From: Betaproteobacteria bacterium
Lineage (GTDB): Bacteria; Pseudomonadota; Gammaproteobacteria; Burkholderiales; Burkholderiaceae
DNA length: 64,000 bases
Assembly (NCBI GenBank): GCA_947453825.1
Contig: CANGHN010000009.1
Coordinates: 1 to 64,000, forward strand
Direction of reading: 5' to 3'
The translations under genes and the position numbers were made by a program. This document shows, piece by piece, positions 1-7,634 of this stretch; position 1 is the first letter of the stretch, and the number at the start of each line of letters is the position of its first letter. The notes under the pieces are model-generated. The model was not told where the DNA came from. It searched no databases and saw only the letters and a program-made list of their open reading frames with translations.

Positions 1-219
1 ACTGGTCAGCAAATGCTTGGCGGCATAGCTGCTAATTCAGTTCCAATGTACTACCCAAAGGTTTACAACATCGAAATGGATCCGCATGAAGATTTACAGT
101 TAGTAAATTACGAATCAATTTCAGTTAACGCATTCAAAGCAATTCAAGATTATCTTGCCTCGGTTAAGAAGTTCCCAAACCCTCCACCTGCTAACTTAAC
201 CAACTTTAATCAGCGTTAA
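1..219 (+). CDS. Sulfatase, C-terminal fragment (gene enters from the left edge)
   Basis: The frame is open from base 1, so only the last 72 codons are in the window. The tail has the layout of an arylsulfatase C-terminus: a tyrosine-rich strand, then YNIEMDPHEDLQL, matching the family pattern in which the ligand-bound domain ends with a 'YNLexDPxE' turn. The CxPxR formylglycine motif would lie upstream and cannot be seen. The family call is supported by the neighbour two genes downstream, a formylglycine-generating enzyme, the maturase that type I sulfatases need. The next gene starts 13 bases after the stop, so the three genes probably form one operon. Substrate unknown. Confidence 0.6.
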   Translation, partial: TGQQMLGGIAANSVPMYYPKVYNIEMDPHEDLQLVNYESISVNAFKAIQDYLASVKKFPNPPPANLTNFNQR

Positions 220-232
220 GAAGGAATGCAGA

Positions 233-1201
233 GTGCATAGCCAGCTTTGCAAAAGAAGTTTAGGAATTTTTTCTAAACTTCTTTTGATTTCAATCAGCAT
301 CTTTACGTCACAATCGGTATTAGCAGATGAGGGTGGAGTTCCCTTTTGGATGTCTGGTCAGTATGCAAGTATGGCTGCAGTTCCATCACAACCTGGCTGG
401 TCATTAGTATTGATGCCGTATGTCTATAGCGGCAGCGCAGACAAATCAAAAAACTTTCAACATGGTCAAAGCGTTAATGCTGGCTTAAGCACTAAAGAAT
501 CGATTTTCTTATTTCAGTTGGGATACTCGGCAGAGGAAAAGATCTTAGGCGGGCAGCCCTATGTTGGCGTAGGCTGGGGACCAGGTGCAAATACCACTAC
601 GGCGTTTGCAAGCGTCTCAAGTCTAAATACTGAATTTAATAAAGCAAATTCGGTGACAGGAAGTACTGATATATATCCCCTAGCCAGTTTGGCTTGGAAT
701 AAAGGTAATAATAATTTCATGACCTATGTGACTGGCGATATACCAGTGGGCACCTATAGTGCAACCAGTCTTTCTAGTATTGGTATTGGTCATGCTGCAA
801 TGGATGCTGGTGGTGGATACACTTATTTGAACAATACTACAGGCTTAGAATTTTCTAGTGTGCTGGGTGCCACTTATAACTGGATGAACAATCAAACCAA
901 TTACAAGAATGGCATTGATTCTCACTTGGATTGGTCTGTTTCACAATTTCTATCGCAAAATTGGCAGGTGGGTATTGCGGGATATGGCTACTATCAACTC
1001 ACTGCGGACTCTGGTAGCGGAAATAGGGTGGGGGCCTTCAAATCCCAAGTTGCAGCCATTGGTCCACAAATTGGATATCTAATTAATATTGGTAAAAAAC
1101 AAGCCTATATAAATTTGCGTGCTTATAAAGAGTTCTGGGCACAGAACCGAGTTGAAGGGTATGCCATGATATCGACCATTAGTATTCCATTGGGAAAGTA
1201 G
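233..1201 (+). CDS. Outer-membrane transporter, phenol MetA-degradation-like family
   Basis: A 322-residue exported protein with an N-terminal signal peptide (hydrophobic residues about 14-31, likely cut after VLA). The mature part has alternating aromatic/polar beta-strand sequence typical of a small outer-membrane barrel. The start of the mature protein (EGGVPFWMSGQYASMAAVP..PGWS) is the recognisable opening of the 'MetA pathway of phenol degradation' transporter-like family (PF13557). The start is a GTG at 233, supported by AAGGAA at 221-226; the ATG at 226 stops after four codons. Lying between a sulfatase and its maturase, it may pass a sulfated or aromatic substrate through the outer membrane; that role is inference. 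Confidence 0.65.
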   Translation: MHSQLCKRSLGIFSKLLLISISIFTSQSVLADEGGVPFWMSGQYASMAAVPSQPGWSLVLMPYVYSGSADKSKNFQHGQSVNAGLSTKESIFLFQLGYSAEEKILGGQPYVGVGWGPGANTTTAFASVSSLNTEFNKANSVTGSTDIYPLASLAWNKGNNNFMTYVTGDIPVGTYSATSLSSIGIGHAAMDAGGGYTYLNNTTGLEFSSVLGATYNWMNNQTNYKNGIDSHLDWSVSQFLSQNWQVGIAGYGYYQLTADSGSGNRVGAFKSQVAAIGPQIGYLINIGKKQAYINLRAYKEFWAQNRVEGYAMISTISIPLGK

Positions 1202-1208
1202 CAATACG

Positions 1209-2330
1209 ATGAATATGCGGCGCACAGGTGTTTTGATTGCAGTACTTGCAGTTTTAGGAGTTGGCGCATATCTGGTCTGGAGTAACTTCTTTTCAAAACC
1301 TCAGCAGGCAGTCCCTCAAACCCTTCTGGGTGATGGCGTTAATAGCCCAAAAGGGATGGCCTGGATTCCTGGCGGTGAATTCTTAATGGGGAGTGACCAT
1401 AAAAAAGCACAGGCCAATGAGAAGCCTACGCATAAAGTGAAGGTGTCTGGATTTTGGATGGATATCACTCATGTCACTAATGATCAATTCGCACAATTCG
1501 TTAAAGAAACCAATTACAAAACAACTGCAGAGAAAATCCCAGATTGGGAAACCATTCGTGTACAACTTCCACCAGGAACACCTAAGCCGCCTGCTTCAGT
1601 ATTTGTTCCTGGGGCGATGGTGTTTGTTGGTACGAAAGCAAAGGTGAATCTCAATGATTACTCACAGTGGTGGGCCTATGTGCCTGGTGCTAACTGGCGG
1701 CATCCAACCGGTCCAAAAAGCAATATTGATGGTAAGGGAAATCATCCGGTAGTTCAAGTGAGTTACGAGGATGCTGTGGCATACGCCAAGTGGGCAGGGA
1801 AGAGACTTCCTACCGAAGCGGAATGGGAGTTTGCTGCGCGCGGTGGTTTGAACCAGGCAACCTATGTGTGGGGTGATCAACTAGAGCAAGAAGGAAAGTT
1901 ACCGGCCAATATTTGGGATGTAAAGAAGCAGGTATTTCCGGTAATTAATTCAACCATAAGCCCTAAAGCTGGCGGCGCAATCGGTACCAGTTCCGTTGGG
2001 ACATATCCTCAGAATGGGTATGGCTTGTTTGATATGACTGGTAATGCTTGGCAATGGGCTGCCGATTGGTATCGCGCTGATTATTTTGCAATACAAGCTA
2101 AGGAGTATGGAAATAGCGTTGCGAATAATCCTCTTGGACCTAGTAATTCGTATGATCCTGATGATTATGGCGTTCCACCCAATGCCCCAAAACGAGTCAT
2201 TCGCGGCGGATCATTTTTATGCAATGAAGACTACTGTCAGTCGTATCGTCCAAGCGCAAGACGTGGAGCAGATCCATATAGCCCGATGTCACATCTTGGA
2301 TTTAGATTGGTAAAAGACTCCTCACAATAA
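1209..2330 (+). CDS. Formylglycine-generating enzyme (sulfatase-modifying factor, SUMF1 family)
   Basis: 373 residues. An N-terminal membrane anchor (about residues 7-27) is followed by the FGE-sulfatase domain (GMAWIPGGEFLMGSD near residue 45, VQVSYEDAVAYAKWAGKRLPTEAEWEFAARGG, then GLFDMTGNAWQWAADWY). Near the end, RGGSFLCNEDYCQSYRPSAR carries Cys338 and Cys343, equivalent to the redox-active Cys336/Cys341 pair of human FGE, so this is probably a true oxygen-dependent FGE rather than a cysteine-less relative. It would convert the active-site Cys of the upstream sulfatase to formylglycine, and the membrane anchor suggests periplasmic action. It starts 7 bases after the barrel gene. Confidence 0.88.
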   Translation: MNMRRTGVLIAVLAVLGVGAYLVWSNFFSKPQQAVPQTLLGDGVNSPKGMAWIPGGEFLMGSDHKKAQANEKPTHKVKVSGFWMDITHVTNDQFAQFVKETNYKTTAEKIPDWETIRVQLPPGTPKPPASVFVPGAMVFVGTKAKVNLNDYSQWWAYVPGANWRHPTGPKSNIDGKGNHPVVQVSYEDAVAYAKWAGKRLPTEAEWEFAARGGLNQATYVWGDQLEQEGKLPANIWDVKKQVFPVINSTISPKAGGAIGTSSVGTYPQNGYGLFDMTGNAWQWAADWYRADYFAIQAKEYGNSVANNPLGPSNSYDPDDYGVPPNAPKRVIRGGSFLCNEDYCQSYRPSARRGADPYSPMSHLGFRLVKDSSQ

Positions 2331-2441
2331 AGTGTGTATTAGTAGTGGGAGAGGTAGTATCCGCTAAGGCAAGAATTAAAAATTCCCCCATTTCCCCTCT
2401 AGGCGTTACGAATATCCAATCTATTACACAGTAATTTACCC

Positions 2442-4130
2442 ATGAAAATCTTCAAACTACATTTAGCTGCATACTTACTTTTGATTGCCACCCTAGCCCT
2501 TGCCGACAATACGGCGATTTATTTCAATGGTGACATCCTGACGATGGAGGGTGATAAGCCACAGTATGTTGAAGCAGTCGTAGTGAAGGGCAAGAAGATT
2601 GCTTATGTCGGTAATTTGCGAGATGCTTTAAATGGAGCCGGCGCTAATCCAGTAATGCAGGATTTAAAAGGACGCACTTTATTGCCAGGCTTTATAGATG
2701 CCTGGGGTCACTTTACCTTGATTGCTCAAAATACTCTGAGTGTTAATCTCGGTTATTTTTCAGAGAAACCTCCACATACCACGCACGAGCTCATTGGTCG
2801 CTTGAAGGCTGAAGCTCAACCGTTTAATGGTTGGATCATTGGTTCGGAGTATGCGGATGCCTTTCTGACCGATGGCCCTTTAACGATTGCGCAGTTAGAT
2901 CAAGCGTTTCCCAATCAACCAGTATTTTTAAATAACATTTCTACTTTGACTGGGATTGTGAATACTGCGGGACTAAAGAAGCTTGGCTTTAGCAAAAATA
3001 CCAAAGTGACACAAGGCATGCTTCCAGTTGATCCAAAAACCGGCAAGCTTACTGGTGAATTGATTGGTGGTCCTAATTTCGAGGCAACAGCAAAGGTATT
3101 CGGCAAGTATTCTCAAGATTTAATGATGGAAACTTATCGCAAAGCCGAACAGATTTATGCCTCAAATGGCTTTACTACTGCTCAAAGTTATCAAACTACC
3201 ATCCAAGATATTAGCAATATGCGCCAAGCAGTTGATCGTAATGTGATCAGCTTAGACCTGATTGCGCTGCCCACCTATGATGTAGTTGATCAACTGCTTG
3301 CAACTAATAAAAATTATCCTTTTGGAGTCTATACCAAGGGTGATGGCGGCTTTAAGGTTGCTGGAATATTGGTTTCTACAGATGGCGCGCCACAATTGCG
3401 TTTGGCCTATTTCACCAAGCCTTATAACGACACCACAGGATTGCCAAAAGAATGGCGCGGGATGGCTATTGCTTCCCAGGATTTGGTTAATAAGTACGCA
3501 AAGTTAGCTTATGAAAAAAATATCCAGTACTTCGGCTATTCCAATGGCGATGCTGGTATTGATATGGCGCTTTCTGGAATTTCTAAAGCAATAAAAGAAA
3601 CGGGCGTTACTGAAGATCGTAGATCAGTGATCTCCCATTCCTTCTTTGTTCGTGATGATCAATTGGACCAATACAAAACCCATAAAATTCTGCCTCAATT
3701 TATGCCTAACCATATTTGGATGTATGGCGATGTATATAGAAAGATTCTAGGGGATGAGAGGGCTAACAATATGGTTCCACTTAATTTGGCTAAGACAAAA
3801 GGAATGCAATTTGGCCTTCACAATGACACGCCGTCATCAGGGCCAAGCGCATTGTTTACGATTTGGACCGCGGTTAATCGCAAAACCTATGGAGGCAGTA
3901 CTTTAGGCTCTAGTCAACGCCTTGATCCTTATACAGCGCTGCGTGGCTTTACTTCTGTGCCTGCATATCAGTACAAAGAAGAAGCATCAAAGGGTACTAT
4001 TACTTCTGGAAAACTTGCGGATATGGTGATTCTTGATCGCAATCCATTGAAAGTGGATTCAATGGAAATTAGGGATATTCAGATTGTGAAGACGATTAAG
4101 AATGGTAAGGATTTATTTATTAGCCCATAG
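2442..4130 (+). CDS. Exported amidohydrolase (YtcJ-like, Amidohydro_3)
   Basis: 562 residues with a cleavable signal peptide (about 1-21, ending ALA). The fold is a metal-dependent amidohydrolase of the YtcJ-like group (PF07969): an N-terminal beta-domain (IYFNGDILTMEG), TLLPGFIDAWGHF, a DGAPQ segment, ISHSFFVRDDQLDQY, GLHNDTPSSGP, and a C-terminal GKLADMVILDRNPL. The first metal motif, usually HxH, reads W88-G-H90. Substrate cannot be told. A 111-base gap separates it from the FGE gene, so it may have its own promoter. It could be an amide, ester or carbamate hydrolase acting in the periplasm. Confidence 0.75.
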   Translation: MKIFKLHLAAYLLLIATLALADNTAIYFNGDILTMEGDKPQYVEAVVVKGKKIAYVGNLRDALNGAGANPVMQDLKGRTLLPGFIDAWGHFTLIAQNTLSVNLGYFSEKPPHTTHELIGRLKAEAQPFNGWIIGSEYADAFLTDGPLTIAQLDQAFPNQPVFLNNISTLTGIVNTAGLKKLGFSKNTKVTQGMLPVDPKTGKLTGELIGGPNFEATAKVFGKYSQDLMMETYRKAEQIYASNGFTTAQSYQTTIQDISNMRQAVDRNVISLDLIALPTYDVVDQLLATNKNYPFGVYTKGDGGFKVAGILVSTDGAPQLRLAYFTKPYNDTTGLPKEWRGMAIASQDLVNKYAKLAYEKNIQYFGYSNGDAGIDMALSGISKAIKETGVTEDRRSVISHSFFVRDDQLDQYKTHKILPQFMPNHIWMYGDVYRKILGDERANNMVPLNLAKTKGMQFGLHNDTPSSGPSALFTIWTAVNRKTYGGSTLGSSQRLDPYTALRGFTSVPAYQYKEEASKGTITSGKLADMVILDRNPLKVDSMEIRDIQIVKTIKNGKDLFISP

Positions 4131-4219
4131 TTAGACAATATTACTTTTTTTGAAGTTAACTAACTTTCCGGTTATTAATTTCTTTGCAATCAACAACAGT
4201 TCATCGCGTCCTTGACACT

Positions 4220-4244
4220 GTGGTGTCGGTTAAACCGACTCCAC
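4220..4244. repeat. Hairpin in the 4131-4485 intergenic stretch
   Basis: The 355-base stretch 4131-4485 has no convincing gene. It holds this near-perfect hairpin (GTGG, T, GTCGGT, loop TAA, ACCGAC, T, CCAC) and further right the tRNA fragment at 4371-4415. Bases 4245-4370 look like degraded, once-coding DNA but match nothing I recognise. There is no T-run, so it is not a normal terminator. Confidence 0.5.
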
Positions 4245-4370
4245 ATCTGCCAATGCCAAACTCTAACCAGCGAATTCCACTTCGAGCCACAGATCTCGGT
4301 GCCGATCGAACACCTGATCTTGTAAGGCTTATGTCATTGTCTAAGCTATTGATTTATATCATTTTTTTAG

Positions 4371-4415
4371 CTTCTAAGGCGTAGGTCGCACGTTCGAATC
4401 GTGCTGGGCAGGCCA
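4371..4415 (+). pseudogene. 3' half of tRNA-Arg(UCU), probable attachment-site remnant
   Basis: The sequence reads as the 3' half of a tRNA: anticodon loop CTTCTAA (anticodon TCT), stem strand GGCGT, variable AGGTC, a perfect T-arm (GCACG-TTCGAAT-CGTGC), acceptor strand TGGGCAG, discriminator G and encoded CCA. The layout matches bacterial tRNA-Arg(UCU) (argU type). The 5' half is missing: the preceding bases are AT-rich and cannot pair with the stems. The 3' halves of tRNA genes are what integrases duplicate on insertion, so this is read as an att remnant. Confidence 0.75.
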
Positions 4416-4485
4416 AAAATCAAGCTTTAAGTAGGAAAAGTGGGGCTCTTGGGCATAAAAGCTAAAAAACATTTAAAGTCTTTTT

Positions 4486-5094
4486 ATGAATGACCCCGTC
4501 CACTATATCCCGATTAATTTTTCAGATCGAGTCGCTTTATCTTTTACTAAAGGCATGCGTTTTTTTGCGGATACCTTTTTTAAGAAGCGCTACGGACATC
4601 GAGCCGTTGTTTTAGAAACGGTAGCTGGGGTTCCGGGGATGGTTGCTGGAATGTGGACTCATTTAACTAGTCTTCGCAGCATGAAGGTTGGTTATGGCCC
4701 AAAGATTCGTACGCTTTTAGCAGAAGCTGAAAACGAAAGAATGCATCTTATGACATTCATCGAGATTGCAAGACCTAATATGTTTGAGCGCTATTTGGTC
4801 TTGGTTACCCAAGCTATTTTCTGGAATTTCTTTTTTATTATTTATGTATTTTTTCCAAGAACGGCTCATCGCATAGTGGGCTTTTTTGAGGAAGAGGCTG
4901 TCTACTCTTATACCGAATATTTAAAAGAAATTGATGAGGGGCGTATACCTAATGTCCCTGCACCTCAGATCGCTATTGATTATTGGAAGCTTGATAGCAC
5001 TGCCACTTTGCGTGATGTTGTTATTGTTGTCCGCAATGATGAGGCCCATCATCGTGATACAAACCACCGGTTTGCTAGTGACTACGATTCATAA
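4486..5094 (+). CDS. aox: Alternative oxidase (cyanide-insensitive ubiquinol oxidase)
   Basis: 202 residues with all AOX landmarks: [10 protein letters not shown] with Glu44, [11 protein letters not shown] with Glu84 and His87, [14 protein letters not shown] (Glu135-137), PAPxIAIDYW, and [12 protein letters not shown] with Glu186 and His189. These supply the four Glu and two His of the diiron centre. Two hydrophobic helices (about 42-60 and 104-124) give the monotopic membrane binding. It oxidises ubiquinol and reduces oxygen to water without pumping protons, bypassing cytochrome oxidases. It is shorter than plant enzymes because it lacks a mitochondrial leader. It stands alone between two tRNA-Arg 3'-end copies, suggesting transfer as a small cassette. 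Confidence 0.95.
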   Translation: MNDPVHYIPINFSDRVALSFTKGMRFFADTFFKKRYGHRAVVLETVAGVPGMVAGMWTHLTSLRSMKVGYGPKIRTLLAEAENERMHLMTFIEIARPNMFERYLVLVTQAIFWNFFFIIYVFFPRTAHRIVGFFEEEAVYSYTEYLKEIDEGRIPNVPAPQIAIDYWKLDSTATLRDVVIVVRNDEAHHRDTNHRFASDYDS

Positions 5095-5100
5095 ACCCAT

Positions 5101-5145
5101 GTATTAAGGCGTAGGCCACACATTCGAATTGTTTTGGGTGGGGCA
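5101..5145 (+). repeat. Degenerate second copy of the tRNA-Arg(UCU) 3' half
   Basis: It aligns without gaps to 4371-4415 with 33 of 45 identical bases, keeping TAAGGCGTAGG, ATTCGAAT and TGGG, but with a broken T-stem and acceptor end. It begins 6 bases after the alternative oxidase stop, so oxidase and promoter region are bracketed by direct repeats 730 bases apart. It is either a decayed att site or a tRNA 3' end carried in by the element. Confidence 0.65.
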
Positions 5146-5167
5146 ACCCCCTTTTTTTACGCCTTAA
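5104..5167. terminator. Ten-base inverted repeat with inner GC hairpin and T-run
   Basis: TTAAGGCGTA (5104-5113) and TACGCCTTAA (5158-5167) are perfect inverted copies. Between them a small hairpin GGGG-CAA-CCCC (5140-5150) is followed by seven T's (5152-5158), a plausible intrinsic terminator for the oxidase transcript. The left arm is part of the tRNA-like repeat; the right arm appears to have arisen or been kept separately. Confidence 0.55.
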
Positions 5168-5391
5168 AGTCTCTAAAGATTTGTAGTTAAATCTGAATTC
5201 TTTAGTGTGAAATATTCTCAACTCTCTTTGAGTTTATCTATCTTCTTTAACCCTCTGCATCGAAACTTTTTAATGCATAAGGGTATTCACTAGACTCCCT
5301 ACGAATATTATTTGTTAAATTGCATTATTGGCTAATAAAGATCGTTTTTGATGTTCTTTTTGGTGGCTCTCATTACGATAAACATTGCCGA
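5168..5391. other. AT-rich intergenic stretch, probable promoter region
   Basis: No gene is seen in this part of the 5095-5437 gap. It is AT-rich and must hold the promoter of the operon that starts at 5438, but I could not pick a convincing -35/-10 pair. Confidence 0.4.
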
Positions 5392-5435
5392 AAGACATTA
5401 ATAACTTAAGAGAATTACTCAAGCAAAGAGGGTTG
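5392..5435 (+). pseudogene. Remnant of the 5' end of an isocitrate-lyase/PEP-mutase gene
   Basis: Aligned without gaps to 9598-9641 (start of the intact lyase gene), 35 of 44 bases match, including a 17-base identical core. The frame gives INNLRELLKQRGLR, against MNNLRELLKQGK in the intact gene; the start codon is ATT instead of ATG. The 14-codon frame stops at TGA 5439-5441, overlapping the ATG of the Bug gene (5438) as ATGA. In both places the lyase start precedes a Bug gene, so this looks like a duplication followed by deletion of the lyase body. Confidence 0.65.
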
Positions 5436-5437
5436 CG

Positions 5438-6427
5438 ATGAAAAAGATGCCAAAAATATTAAGTTTTTTGCAAAAGACCTGTTTAGGTTTTTGTATTGCG
5501 GCATCAGCAGCTTATGCCCAATATCCAGATAAGCCGATCAAAATGATTGTTCCTTATCCTGCTGGCGGTGGCACTGATAACGTTGCACGAGTCTTTGCTA
5601 AATACCTTAGTGATCGAATTAAACAACCTATCATGGTTGAAAATCGTGGTGGGGCAAGTGGTATGGTTGGCTCAGAATTTGTGGCTCGTGCTGCGCCTGA
5701 TGGTTACACAATGGAATATACCGTTGGAGATACGCATTCTGTTATCCCGCATCTTTTCCCCAAAGTACGCTATGACCCCCTAAAGGATTTCATTCCAGTG
5801 GTAGTGGTAGGGAGCATGCCAAATGCCCTAGTAGTAAACACTAGCAAGGTATCAGCCACCAGTCTGGGTGAATTTATCCAAACCGCTAAAGCCAATCCCG
5901 GTAAATATTCCTATTCAACATGGGGTGTTGGTAGTGGTGCTCATATTCGTACTGAAGCGTTTAATGAGAAGACTGATCTCAAAATGTTACATGTCCCTTA
6001 TCAAGGCTCGGGCCCATCATTTGCTGCTGTTTTAGGTGGTCAAGTTGATGTCACCATGGTTCCGCTTAGTATGGCCACAGGTCATGAGAAGGGCGGTAAC
6101 GTGAGAATTTTAGGAGTTGATACAACCTCTCGAGTACCTGACTCACCCGATGTGCCAACTTTTACGGAGCAAGGAGTTCCAGTGACTTTAGCTTTTTGGC
6201 AGGGCATATTGCTCCCAGCTAAAACTCCTAAACCCATTATTGCTTACCTTAATCGCGAAGCCAACGCAGTCTTAAATGACCCTGAGGCCCGTGCTGCGCT
6301 CATTAAGGCAGGCGTTATTCCTAGGACGAATGGTATGAGTCTTAAAGAACTCGATACTTATATGCAAAATGAATTTAACCGTTGGGGTCAGGTTATTAAA
6401 ACAACGAATATCAAAGTAGATCAATAG
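5438..6427 (+). CDS. Bug-family periplasmic solute receptor (TctC-like)
   Basis: 329 residues. The signal peptide (about 1-27) is cut before QYPDKPIKMIVPYPAGGGTDNVAR, the family signature (tripartite tricarboxylate receptor, PF03401). The two-lobed fold is marked by ENRGGASGMVGSEFVARAAPDGYT, the PGKYSYSTWGVGSGAH ligand loop, HVPYQGSGP and LLPAKTPKPII. Bug proteins bind carboxylates or related small acids with high affinity. No TctA/TctB permease gene is in the window, so it must use a permease elsewhere or act as a sensor. It is the first complete gene of the catabolic operon; start 5438 has AGAGGG upstream. Confidence 0.9.
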   Translation: MKKMPKILSFLQKTCLGFCIAASAAYAQYPDKPIKMIVPYPAGGGTDNVARVFAKYLSDRIKQPIMVENRGGASGMVGSEFVARAAPDGYTMEYTVGDTHSVIPHLFPKVRYDPLKDFIPVVVVGSMPNALVVNTSKVSATSLGEFIQTAKANPGKYSYSTWGVGSGAHIRTEAFNEKTDLKMLHVPYQGSGPSFAAVLGGQVDVTMVPLSMATGHEKGGNVRILGVDTTSRVPDSPDVPTFTEQGVPVTLAFWQGILLPAKTPKPIIAYLNREANAVLNDPEARAALIKAGVIPRTNGMSLKELDTYMQNEFNRWGQVIKTTNIKVDQ

Positions 6428-6443
6428 AAGACGATTGGAAAAA

Positions 6444-7622
6444 ATGAGTTCTCTAAATACGTTAACAAACCCAGAAAGCTTGGGATTTGATACAAGTGCA
6501 TTAAACCGAATGCAGGACCGCATTAAGTCAGATATTGCAGCTGAAAAATACGATGGCGGTCGATTTCTGATGGCTCGTCGTGGAAAGTTAGTATTAGATT
6601 TAACGTTGGGTTATCAAGAGCGTGATACAAAACGGCCTATGCGTGAAGATGCGATTTTTAGCATCATGTCAATTTCTAAGGCTTTAACTGCTACTGGATT
6701 ATTGAGATGTATTGAGCGCGGTGAAGTTAGCATGCTTACTCCTGTACATCACATCATTCCTGAATTTGCAAAACGTGGTAAGGAGCGGGTGACTGTGGGT
6801 CATATTCTGACGCATACCGCTGGACTAGGCATGGCTCCAGCGCCTATTCCTGTCCCAGATTTGATGGTCTTAGAGAAAAGCGTAGCTGCAATATGTGAGA
6901 TGCCATTAGAAACACCTCCGGGTGAGATAGTGAGCTACAGCGCGATGACTGGCTACACGATTTTAGCAGAGGTAATTCGGCGGTTAGATTCAAAGAAGAG
7001 ATCATTCAGAGTCATCATGGCAGATGATGTCTTTAGTCCATTAAAAATGAATGACACTTCCTTTGGTATAAAAAAGGAGCTTTCGGAAAGAAGAGTCCCT
7101 GTTGCGGTCCGAGATTTTGATTCTCCAGAATTAAATCATCAATATTTAATGACCAGAGACAAATCAATTTCCGAAACCACTGAGTTAGCGGCGGGGGGTG
7201 GCGGCTTTGCAAGTGCCCAAGATATTTTAAGATTTGCCGAGGCCCTGCGTTTAGGTGGTGCATTAGAAGGCGGTCGAGTCTTATCGCCAGCGATGGTTCA
7301 ACTTATGACATCCAATCAAACTGGGCTAAGACCTAATAGCATGATGAATAATTCACGGGCTTTACATGGCTTAGCACCATTTCCTGCATATCTTGGTCTT
7401 GGACTCTTTTTACGTGGCGAAGGAGTCTTTCCTAGTCATATCCCAACACTTGCTTCTTCTGGAACATTTGGTAGTTGGGGTCTAGGATCAATGGGTTTCT
7501 GGGTTGACCCACAAAGAGAAATTTCATTCGTCTCCCTAACCTCCGGAATTATGGAGCGCATTCGCAGTCATATGCGCTTTCAGATGCTAGGAGATATGGC
7601 GCTTTCTTCTTTAATTGATTAA
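6444..7622 (+). CDS. Serine hydrolase of the beta-lactamase (class C/esterase VIII) family
   Basis: 392 residues from the ATG at 6444, which has GGA six bases upstream; an in-frame TTG at 6435 is less likely. Motifs: catalytic SxxK as S76-I-S-K79, the Tyr motif Y165-S-A, HILTHTAGLG, a glycine-rich GGGGF stretch, and a C-terminal SSGTFGSWGLGSMGFW segment in place of KTG. No signal peptide, so it acts in the cytoplasm, as do family VIII esterases and related amidases, rather than as an antibiotic-resistance enzyme. In this operon it could open an ester, lactone or amide before oxidation. Confidence 0.85.
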   Translation: MSSLNTLTNPESLGFDTSALNRMQDRIKSDIAAEKYDGGRFLMARRGKLVLDLTLGYQERDTKRPMREDAIFSIMSISKALTATGLLRCIERGEVSMLTPVHHIIPEFAKRGKERVTVGHILTHTAGLGMAPAPIPVPDLMVLEKSVAAICEMPLETPPGEIVSYSAMTGYTILAEVIRRLDSKKRSFRVIMADDVFSPLKMNDTSFGIKKELSERRVPVAVRDFDSPELNHQYLMTRDKSISETTELAAGGGGFASAQDILRFAEALRLGGALEGGRVLSPAMVQLMTSNQTGLRPNSMMNNSRALHGLAPFPAYLGLGLFLRGEGVFPSHIPTLASSGTFGSWGLGSMGFWVDPQREISFVSLTSGIMERIRSHMRFQMLGDMALSSLID

Positions 7623-7634
7623 CCGAGATAGAAC

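Noticed and set aside
4184-4384. Open frame of 66 codons before the tRNA fragment
   Set aside because: No ribosome site, no recognisable protein pattern, and it runs into the tRNA-derived sequence; probably degraded DNA.
4371-4415. A complete tRNA-Arg gene
   Set aside because: The 5' half, D-arm and matching acceptor strand are absent, so only a 3' fragment is claimed.
6444-7622. Beta-lactamase antibiotic resistance
   Set aside because: No signal peptide and no KTG motif; context is catabolic, so an esterase or amidase is the better reading.
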